A DNA stretch of 64,000 nucleotides from Proteus terrae subsp. cibarius (GTDB taxonomy: Bacteria; Pseudomonadota; Gammaproteobacteria; Enterobacterales; Enterobacteriaceae): positions 3,798,501 to 3,862,500 of the forward strand of contig NZ_CP047349.1 of NCBI RefSeq assembly GCF_011045835.1, read 5' to 3'. Both the position numbers and the translations under genes were made by a program. The stretch's first letter is position 1. Every line of letters begins with the position of its first letter. Of this stretch, positions 56,025-64,000 are shown piece after piece. The notes beneath the pieces are model-generated. The model ran no database searches and was not told the DNA's origin. It was given only the letters and a program-made list of their open reading frames with translations.

Positions 56025-57983
56025 ATGACAAAAATAAACCAACATCATATTACTGCAAGCATTGCAGAACATGCCCTGATCAATAAAGAGCAATACCAAA
56101 AAGATTATGAATTATCCATCAAAAACCCGGAGGCCTTTTGGGCAGATAAAGGGAAAATCATTGACTGGATAAAACCATATACCGTGGTAAAGAATACTTC
56201 TTTTGACCCAGGCCATGTACGCATTCGCTGGTTTGAAGATGGTCAGCTAAATATCAGCCAAAACTGTCTTGATCGCCACCTTAAAACACGAGGAGATCAA
56301 GTCGCCATTATTTGGGAAGGTGACTCACCTAATGAGTCGAAAAAAATTACTTACAGACAACTCCATCAAGATGTTTGCCAGTTCGCTAATGTATTAAAAA
56401 ACTTAGGTATTAAAAAAGGCGATGTTGTGGCGATTTATATGCCAATGGTGCCAGAAGCAGCGGTTGCTATGCTCGCTTGTACTCGTATTGGAGCTATTCA
56501 TTCTGTTATTTTTGGTGGTTTCTCTCCTGAAGCTGTCGCTGGTAGGATCATTGATTCAAAAGCTAAATTAGTGATCACAGCTGATGAAGGATTACGTGCG
56601 GGTCGTGCCATCCCTTTAAAGAAAAATGTTGATGATGCTTTAAATCACGCTGATATCCCTCCTATTAATCATGTTGTGGTATTTCGTCGAACAGGACATA
56701 CCGAACAATGGATTGAAGGACGTGATGTTTGGTGGGATGAAATCATTCAAGGTGTCAGCACAGAATGTGATGTTGAAGTTATGGATGCAGAAGATCCACT
56801 CTTTATCCTGTATACCTCCGGCTCAACAGGTAAACCTAAAGGTGTACTGCACACAACAGGAGGCTACCTCGTTTATGCTTCAATGACCTTTAAATACACC
56901 TTTGATTATCATGAAGGCGATATTTATTGGTGCACCGCTGACGTAGGTTGGGTAACAGGACACAGCTACTTACTGTATGGCCCTCTGTCAAATGGTGCTA
57001 CTACTGTTATGTTTGAAGGTGTTCCTAATTATCCATCAGTTAATCGTATGGCTCAGGTCGTTGATAAGCACCAAATCAATATCTTATATACTGCACCTAC
57101 AGCAATCCGTGCATTAATGGCTGAAGGTGATAAGGCGATTGAAGGCACTCAACGCACCTCTCTGCGTATTCTAGGCTCTGTAGGTGAACCTATTAACCCA
57201 GAAGCATGGGAATGGTTCTATCAGAAGATGGGGCGTAGCCAATGTCCTATTGTTGATACATGGTGGCAAACAGAAACCGGGGGATTCATGATAACCCCAT
57301 TACCAGGTGCTATGGATCTAAAACCTGGTTCAGCAACACGCCCTTTCTTCGGCGTTCAGCCAGCAATTGTCGACAATATGGGAGAAGTACAGCAAGGGGC
57401 TTGTGAAGGCAACTTAGTGATTACTGATTCTTGGCCAGGCCAAGCAAGAACACTTTTTGGCGATCATGATCGTTTTGAACAAACTTACTTCTCAACCTTT
57501 AAAGGTATGTATTTCTCTGGTGACGGTGCTCGTCGCGATGAAGATGGTGACTATTGGATAACAGGGCGAGTTGATGATGTCTTGAATATTTCAGGTCACC
57601 GTTTAGGAACAGCAGAGATTGAATCCGCTCTTGTTGCACATCCTAAGATTGCGGAAGCCGCAGTAGTTGGTATTCCTCACAATATTAAAGGGCAAGCTAT
57701 TTATGCTTATGTCACTTTAAATCACGGTGAAGAACCAACACCTGAACTTTACACTGAAGTTCGCAACTGGGTACGTAAAGAAATTGGACCAATAGCCACA
57801 CCAGATATCCTACATTGGACAGATTCCTTACCTAAAACACGTTCAGGGAAAATTATGCGCCGTATCTTGCGCAAGATTGCCTCTGGCGACACAACTAACC
57901 TCGGGGATACCTCAACACTCGCCGATCCGGGTGTTGTAGAGAAACTGTTAGAAGAAAAACAGTCTCTATCACTTACTGCTTAA
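56025..57983 (+). CDS. acs: Acetyl-CoA synthetase
   Basis: 652 residues from ATG 56025, the E. coli Acs length, with GAGGAG ahead; the in-frame GTG at 56010 overlaps that ribosome site. It activates acetate via acetyl-AMP for high-affinity acetate use. ANL-family motifs: [24 protein letters not shown] (A3, about 260-283), [10 protein letters not shown] (A5, about 411-420), the hinge [20 protein letters not shown] (A8, about 516-535), and the regulated lysine in [15 protein letters not shown] (A10, about 605-619). It is the first gene of acs-yjcH-actP, with a strong hairpin in the gap to yjcH. Confidence 0.97.
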   Translation: MTKINQHHITASIAEHALINKEQYQKDYELSIKNPEAFWADKGKIIDWIKPYTVVKNTSFDPGHVRIRWFEDGQLNISQNCLDRHLKTRGDQVAIIWEGDSPNESKKITYRQLHQDVCQFANVLKNLGIKKGDVVAIYMPMVPEAAVAMLACTRIGAIHSVIFGGFSPEAVAGRIIDSKAKLVITADEGLRAGRAIPLKKNVDDALNHADIPPINHVVVFRRTGHTEQWIEGRDVWWDEIIQGVSTECDVEVMDAEDPLFILYTSGSTGKPKGVLHTTGGYLVYASMTFKYTFDYHEGDIYWCTADVGWVTGHSYLLYGPLSNGATTVMFEGVPNYPSVNRMAQVVDKHQINILYTAPTAIRALMAEGDKAIEGTQRTSLRILGSVGEPINPEAWEWFYQKMGRSQCPIVDTWWQTETGGFMITPLPGAMDLKPGSATRPFFGVQPAIVDNMGEVQQGACEGNLVITDSWPGQARTLFGDHDRFEQTYFSTFKGMYFSGDGARRDEDGDYWITGRVDDVLNISGHRLGTAEIESALVAHPKIAEAAVVGIPHNIKGQAIYAYVTLNHGEEPTPELYTEVRNWVRKEIGPIATPDILHWTDSLPKTRSGKIMRRILRKIASGDTTNLGDTSTLADPGVVEKLLEEKQSLSLTA

Positions 57984-58026
57984 TACACAACAAATAGCTG
58001 TCATTTAAAAAAACGTAATACGACAA

Positions 58027-58052
58027 AGCAAAGGCATGAAAATGCCTTTGCT
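58027..58052 (+). terminator. Hairpin between acs and yjcH
   Basis: Perfect 11-bp stem AGCAAAGGCAT/ATGCCTTTGCT with a GAAA tetraloop, followed by GGGCTC rather than T. It is more likely an mRNA-stabilising or partial-termination hairpin within the operon than a full terminator. Confidence 0.5.
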
Positions 58053-58142
58053 GGGCTCTCTTACCTAAAAATCATGAAATGCGGGGGATTGAAACCTCTA
58101 AATCAAGTGATAAACCAAACAATTATATAGAGGAGAACTCTG

Positions 58143-58454
58143 ATGAATGCCAATATTTATCAAGAGATAGAAAACAACCCTCGCTTTAAAGAACTGGTTA
58201 AAAAACGTAGTCGTTTTTCATGGACACTTTCAATTATTACGCTCGTTATGTATGTCTCATTTATTTTACTTATTGCGTTCTATCCACAATGGTTAGGCAC
58301 GCCTCTGTATGAAGGAAGCTACATTACACGAGGTATTCCTATTGGTATGGGCTTAATCATCGCCTCATTTCTATTAACAGGCGTTTACGTTATTAAAGCC
58401 AATACAGAGTTCGACAAACTTACCGCTGAAATTATTGAAGAGGTAGAAAAATGA
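58143..58454 (+). CDS. yjcH: YjcH, DUF485 inner-membrane protein
   Basis: 103 residues (E. coli 104). Two membrane helices (about 28-48 and 67-89), with the DUF485 hallmark N terminus [34 protein letters not shown]. It is always paired with actP in acetate-use operons; its precise function is unresolved, possibly in assembly or modulation of ActP. AGGAG lies upstream of the ATG. The stop overlaps the actP start by four bases (ATGA), so the two are translationally coupled. Confidence 0.95.
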   Translation: MNANIYQEIENNPRFKELVKKRSRFSWTLSIITLVMYVSFILLIAFYPQWLGTPLYEGSYITRGIPIGMGLIIASFLLTGVYVIKANTEFDKLTAEIIEEVEK

Positions 58455-60106
58455 GAAAGTTACTCTATGCAATAAGCTTATTTTTCCTCTCCTCAACAAT
58501 TGCTTACGCTAGCGCAATAACAGAAGGAGGAGAGAAACAACCTATGAATATTCAGGCCATTATAATGTTCCTAATATTCGTAGGATTAACACTTTACATC
58601 ACTTATTGGGCATCTAAACGCACCCGTTCTCGTGCTGATTACTATACTGCTGGCGGAAAAATTACTGGCTTTCAAAACGGTATGGCGATCGCAGGTGACT
58701 TTATGTCTGCTGCCTCCTTCTTAGGGATCTCCGCACTAGTTTATACCTCTGGTTATGATGGACTTATCTATTCAATTGGATTTCTGATTGGTTGGCCTAT
58801 CATTCTTTTTATCATTGCTGAGCGCTTACGTAATTTAGGGCGTTATACTTTTGCTGATGTTGTTTCCTATCGCTTAAGCCCTAAACCCGTTAGAACACTC
58901 TCTGCTGTTGGATCACTGGTTGTTGTTGCTCTTTATCTAATTGCACAAATGGTAGGTGCCGGAAAATTAATCGAACTCCTTTTCGGCTTAAATTACCATA
59001 TTGCTGTTGTGCTCGTCGGTATTCTAATGGTGCTATATGTTTTATTTGGAGGCATGCTCGCCACCACATGGGTTCAAATCATTAAAGCTATTTTATTACT
59101 TGCAGGTGCAAGTTTTATGGCTGTTATGGTTATGAAAGCCGTCGATTTTAATTTCAACACCTTATTTAAAGAAGCCGTTAGTGTTCACTCAAAAGGGTTC
59201 TCTATCATGAGCCCAGGTGGTTTGGTTTCTGATCCTATATCTGCACTCTCTTTAGGTCTTGCACTTATGTTTGGTACAGCAGGACTTCCTCATATCATCA
59301 TGCGCTTCTTTACTGTTAGCGATGCAAAAGAAGCCCGTAAGAGTGTTTTCTATGCAACAGGTTTTATCGGTTATTTCTATATCCTTACTTTTATTATTGG
59401 TTTCGGCGCTATCTTACTCGTTAGCCCTAATCCTGTGTTCAAAGATACCGCTGGCGCTTTGATTGGTGGAACCAATATGGCGGCTGTTCACTTAGCAGAT
59501 GCTGTTGGAGGTAATTTCTTCTTAGGCTTTATCTCAGCTGTTGCCTTCGCCACTATTTTAGCCGTTGTTGCAGGACTAACTTTGGCGGGTGCATCTGCGG
59601 TATCACATGATCTTTACGCCAATGTAATTAAAAATGGTCATGCGGATGAAAGACAAGAGCTTAAAGTATCCAAAATTACTGTAGTTATCTTAGGTGTCGT
59701 CGCTATTGGTTTAGGTATTTTATTTGAAAAGCAAAATATTGCCTTTATGGTGGGATTAGCTTTCTCTATTGCGGCAAGCTGTAACTTCCCAATCATATTG
59801 TTATCTATGTATTGGAAAGGACTTACAACGCGAGGTGCTGTAGCGGGAGGATGGTCTGGTCTATTAGTTGCGGTCACGTTGATGATTTTAGGACCAACAA
59901 TTTGGGTAAGTATTTTAGGCCATGAAAAACCTATCTATCCTTATGAATATCCAGCATTATTCTCAATAATTATTGCTTTTATTGTCTCGTGGCTTTTCTC
60001 TATTACAGATAAATCATCTTTAGGTGAGCAAGAGAAGGCAAAATTCCAAGCACAATTTATTCGTTCTCAAATTGGCTTAGGCATCGAACAAGGTAAACAA
60101 CACTAA
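58451..60106 (+). CDS. actP: Acetate/glycolate:cation symporter
   Basis: 551 residues (E. coli 549). SSS-family permease for acetate. Signal-like first helix ([20 protein letters not shown]), as in E. coli ActP, then about 13 membrane helices. Family stretches: [36 protein letters not shown] (about 57-92), [27 protein letters not shown] (about 273-299), and [30 protein letters not shown] (about 357-386). Coupled to yjcH and ended by a strong terminator. It is the second SSS transporter in the window after SiaT. Confidence 0.96.
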   Translation: MRKLLYAISLFFLSSTIAYASAITEGGEKQPMNIQAIIMFLIFVGLTLYITYWASKRTRSRADYYTAGGKITGFQNGMAIAGDFMSAASFLGISALVYTSGYDGLIYSIGFLIGWPIILFIIAERLRNLGRYTFADVVSYRLSPKPVRTLSAVGSLVVVALYLIAQMVGAGKLIELLFGLNYHIAVVLVGILMVLYVLFGGMLATTWVQIIKAILLLAGASFMAVMVMKAVDFNFNTLFKEAVSVHSKGFSIMSPGGLVSDPISALSLGLALMFGTAGLPHIIMRFFTVSDAKEARKSVFYATGFIGYFYILTFIIGFGAILLVSPNPVFKDTAGALIGGTNMAAVHLADAVGGNFFLGFISAVAFATILAVVAGLTLAGASAVSHDLYANVIKNGHADERQELKVSKITVVILGVVAIGLGILFEKQNIAFMVGLAFSIAASCNFPIILLSMYWKGLTTRGAVAGGWSGLLVAVTLMILGPTIWVSILGHEKPIYPYEYPALFSIIIAFIVSWLFSITDKSSLGEQEKAKFQAQFIRSQIGLGIEQGKQH

Positions 60107-60138
60107 CAGCCTGAAATAATGTTATCTTTCTAAATAAA

Positions 60139-60180
60139 AGTAACCCCAAAGTGATTTTCAACTTTGGGGTTATTCATTTT
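60139..60180 (+). terminator. Terminator after actP
   Basis: Twelve-base-pair stem TAACCCCAAAGT/ACTTTGGGGTTA (60141-60152 with 60161-60172), an 8-base loop, then TTCATTTTTAA. Confidence 0.85.
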
Positions 60181-60507
60181 TAACCTTTTTATCAATGACC
60201 ATAAGAATCTCGATTATATTTCTATCATTTACTTATTTAGAATAATTTTAAGCTTTAACTACATATCTATACGATTATTTAAATAGAAAGATAAATTAAA
60301 TTAAAATCAATTAATTAAAAATAGAAACAAACATAATTTATTTGCTATATCGCTTATTAATAAACTCAAAAAGCCCAAAATAGTGAGGAATAACCATAAT
60401 AATAGCAATTTCAGACACACTTCCGCCAAACAAGGCTTGTATTGTCAAAAAGTAAATGGTTAACTTTTTATTCTACATAAGAAGAGGTGATAGTTTTTAA
60501 ATAGGTT
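60181..60507. other. Intergenic region upstream of the phosphoethanolamine transferase
   Basis: About 330 very AT-rich bases. I looked for paired PhoP or PmrA boxes and found none with correct spacing. No other feature is recognised. Confidence 0.4.
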
Positions 60508-62091
60508 ATGTCTCAGTTAACTCATTACGCACTTTTATTTTTCTTATCTATGGCACCAGCAATATTGGGTGGCTCAACGCTGTATATAGAACAAAAAATC
60601 TATATTGTTCTTATTGGTTGGCTACTTATGCTGATGTGTAGTGGTATTTATCGTTCTTTTTTTGGAAAAATAATAACCTTTATTATTAGTGCATTATGGG
60701 CTTTAAATCTTTCTATTTCTCTGTTTTTCCATCGTGAACACGATATTGCTTTTTCATCATCTATTGCTGAAACTTTTATTAATACTAATGGTAGTGAAAC
60801 TGTTGGTATGCTCTCTTATAATAAGTACTATGTCTTATTTTACCTATGTGCTTTTGCCATTTACTATTTTCTCATTCATAAAACGGCTCGAGTCTCTGAT
60901 CTAAAAACAGCAAAAAAAAGTGTGATTGCATTTGTTATGTTAATCGCCATTATTCCAATATATAAAAACTTAGCATTAAGAAACGATGAGAAAAGTAAAT
61001 TACTTGCAGAATATACTCTTTTAAATACCCCTTTTTATAATGCTGCAGCACTTGTCCGAACCTTCCATGAAAATCGCCAAATTAGAAAAATTGCAGATCA
61101 GAAAGTAGAGTATCAATATAATAAAAGTAATGATAATACAGAAGTTTATATTCTTATTCTTGGGGAATCAGTTCGTAGAGATCATCTAGGAATTTATGGC
61201 TATCAGTACGATACAACGCCTAATTTGATGAAAGAAAAGAGTAATCTTATTCTATTCAATCGAGTTTATTCTCCAGCTCCAGTAACTATTCTTTCTGTAC
61301 CCATTTCACTCTCAAATATAGGATTGGAACAATTACAAGATAAAAGTCATTATGCTGATAATATTGTTTCTCTCGCTAATCACGCCGGATTTAAAACATA
61401 TTGGCTAAGTAACCAAGGTGAAGGTAATCAAAAAACCAGTGTTATTTCTGTCATTGCTAATATGGCTCAAAATAAAAAGTGGAATGAGTTTATCGGTTAT
61501 GATGAAGAACTACTTCCTTATTTAGATCAGGCTCTCAATGAACCTTCTACACAGAAAAAACTAATTATCTTACATACATATGGTAGCCATGAACCAGCCT
61601 GTAATCGATTTCCAAATCAATATTTAAAGAAATTCACGCAAGAAGATGATGATAACAGCTATGACAGCTCTATCGCTTATACAGATAAATTAATTAATGA
61701 CATTATTGAGAGAGTCAAAGACAAGCCAGCTTCTATTCTCTACTTTGCAGATCACGCTTTACAGCGTCTCGATAAAAATAGAGAGGTTCGTTATCATCAT
61801 GGTGTAAATACACCACGAAAAGAAGCTTATGATATACCGCTATTTATTTGGTATAGCCCATTATCTATTAAACCTATTATTAATGATGATGCAGTGAATA
61901 AACCTTATTCAACGGTAAATAACTATTGGCTATTAAGTAGTTGGCTTGGGATAGAACATAATTCACCCCAAAAATGCCATTCACCATTAAATGAATGCTA
62001 TCAGCCTAAATCACCAATAACGGTTATTGATGGGAATAAAAACCTCTTAAACTATGATTTATTAAGTTCAGAAGAGCAGGAACCACAATAA
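60508..62091 (+). CDS. EptA/EptC-family phosphoethanolamine transferase
   Basis: 527 residues. Five N-terminal membrane helices (within about 1-165) are joined to a periplasmic alkaline-phosphatase-like sulfatase domain (about 205-510). Metal and nucleophile motif VYILILGESVRRDHLGIYGYQYDTTPNL (about 213-240), with Ser where the family commonly has Thr after GE; the second metal motif YFADHALQRLDKNREVRYHHGVNTP keeps the Asp-His pair but has ALQ in place of the usual GES or GEE; EPACNRFP supplies the Cys-bearing loop. It should add phosphoethanolamine to lipid A or core in the inner membrane's periplasmic face, affecting polymyxin susceptibility. Which Ept type it is cannot be settled by eye. 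Confidence 0.85.
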   Translation: MSQLTHYALLFFLSMAPAILGGSTLYIEQKIYIVLIGWLLMLMCSGIYRSFFGKIITFIISALWALNLSISLFFHREHDIAFSSSIAETFINTNGSETVGMLSYNKYYVLFYLCAFAIYYFLIHKTARVSDLKTAKKSVIAFVMLIAIIPIYKNLALRNDEKSKLLAEYTLLNTPFYNAAALVRTFHENRQIRKIADQKVEYQYNKSNDNTEVYILILGESVRRDHLGIYGYQYDTTPNLMKEKSNLILFNRVYSPAPVTILSVPISLSNIGLEQLQDKSHYADNIVSLANHAGFKTYWLSNQGEGNQKTSVISVIANMAQNKKWNEFIGYDEELLPYLDQALNEPSTQKKLIILHTYGSHEPACNRFPNQYLKKFTQEDDDNSYDSSIAYTDKLINDIIERVKDKPASILYFADHALQRLDKNREVRYHHGVNTPRKEAYDIPLFIWYSPLSIKPIINDDAVNKPYSTVNNYWLLSSWLGIEHNSPQKCHSPLNECYQPKSPITVIDGNKNLLNYDLLSSEEQEPQ

Positions 62092-62404
62092 TATCCTCAC
62101 CCCAAAATATCTAAATACGAAATACACTTAATAATAAAAAGTGTATTTATATCCTCATTATCTATTTCTAATAAGATCTATCTGAGATGACAAGAGTTAA
62201 AAAGAGCAGAATGCTAGGTATCAAATTAAGTGATGTTAGAAAAGGATAACCGCATCAATGAAGTACCATAAATAGGGTTTAATAGCGCTAAGAGTGGCTA
62301 TTTTATTGAGGAATATAACAACAATAATAGTTTTTTATTCGGAGTAGCTAAACCTCCAAACGCAAAAAAGCCAACCCATTGGGTTGGCTTTCTCGTCTTA
62401 TTTA
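62092..62404. other. Region between the transferase gene and the rrn operon
   Basis: It contains a perfect 9-bp hairpin AATACACTT/AAGTGTATT (62121-62129 with 62139-62147), a likely end for the transferase transcript, and the rrn terminator at 62363-62393. Otherwise AT-rich with no recognised gene. Confidence 0.5.
62363..62395 (-). terminator. Terminator of the rrn operon
   Basis: On the minus strand AAAGCCAACCC-AAT-GGGTTGGCTTT, followed by TTTGCG with six T in a row including the stem end. It lies 10 bases past the 5S 3' end. Confidence 0.9.
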
Positions 62405-62524
62405 ATGCCTGGCAGTTCCCTACTCTCACATGGGGAGGCCCCACACTACCATCGGCGCTACAACGTTTCACTTCTGAGTTCGGCATGGATTCAGGTGGGT
62501 CCGCTGCGCTATGGCCGCCAAGCA
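62405..62524 (-). rRNA. rrf: 5S ribosomal RNA
   Basis: 120 nt on the minus strand, starting TGCTTGGCGGCC and ending CTGCCAGGCAT. The inner blocks CCATGCCGAACTCAGAAGTGAAAC and GCCGATGGTAGTGTGGGG match E. coli 5S. Ends are set by comparison with the E. coli molecule and may be off by one or two bases. No tRNA lies between it and 23S. Confidence 0.97.
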
Positions 62525-62638
62525 AATTCTGTTTAATTACCCGTTACTTCGATTTCTCTTCGTAACCAGCAATTTCAATCTTAAACAAGCCTACTTCATC
62601 TACTGTCGTCTCTCAGACAAAACACCTTCGGTGTTGTC

Positions 62639-64000
<1,362 letters not shown>

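Noticed and set aside
60181..60507. PmrA or PhoP boxes before the phosphoethanolamine transferase
   Set aside because: TTTAA-like repeats are present but with wrong spacing, and the background is very AT-rich.
62298..62525. 75-codon minus-strand open frame
   Set aside because: It is the 5S rRNA and rrn terminator read as protein.

Overview
The window is a contiguous stretch of an AT-rich enterobacterial chromosome, most probably Proteus (P. mirabilis group) or a very close relative. This rests on gene content and order (uspA/uspB/pitA/yhiN, igaA-hslR-hslO, mrcA/hof/aroK-aroB-damX-dam-rpe-gph-trpS, acs-yjcH-actP), on a sodium-coupled SSS-type sialic acid transporter like the one characterised from P. 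mirabilis, and on a leftward rrn operon at the right edge. I saw no insertion sequence, prophage, integrase or CRISPR array.

Layout. 1-7.7 kb (minus strand): a sialic acid scavenging locus, nanM and a NanC/KdgM-like porin, then nanE-nanK-siaT-nanQ, then an RpiR-type regulator (nanR) and the lyase nanA, which runs off the left edge. Two promoter regions share an ACTCC-N17-GGAGT element followed about 29 bp later by a CRP-like site. 8.2-15.2 kb: a membrane formate dehydrogenase operon (fdoGHI) facing a formate-hydrogenlyase-type formate dehydrogenase (fdhF) that has a clear sigma-54 promoter. Both catalytic subunits carry cysteine exactly where E. coli has selenocysteine, yet an intact selenocysteine tRNA gene (selC) lies at 24.9 kb. 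15.4-17.1 kb: an NSS-family amino acid transporter preceded by a leucine-rich 18-codon leader peptide and mutually exclusive antiterminator/terminator hairpins, a textbook attenuator. 17.2-21.2 kb (minus): an RpiR regulator, a glucose-type PTS EIICB and a fumarase/adenylosuccinate-lyase-superfamily enzyme, which together look like an uncharacterised catabolic module.

21.4-33.9 kb holds conserved small proteins (YmjA, YaiL, YajD, YibL), an RluA-family enzyme, a two-part cold-shock-domain protein, selC, prlC-rsmJ, gdhA, uspA/uspB, pitA and yhiN. 34.3 kb has a ryhB small RNA gene with a Fur box, next to yhhW as in E. coli. 35-54 kb is core metabolism and envelope: pckA, hslO-hslR, igaA (umoB of Proteus), nudE, mrcA, hofMNOQ without hofP, aroK-aroB-damX-dam-rpe-gph-trpS. 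54-62 kb holds yiiM, sodA with a Fur box, acs-yjcH-actP and an EptA/EptC-like phosphoethanolamine transferase. 62.4-64 kb is 5S rRNA and the 3' half of 23S rRNA, minus strand.

The genes most likely to reward attention are the leucine attenuator/NSS transporter, the PTS-lyase-RpiR module, the paired Sec-to-Cys formate dehydrogenases beside an intact selC, the shared operator architecture of the nan locus, and a HofQ that appears to have taken a HofP-like N terminus.
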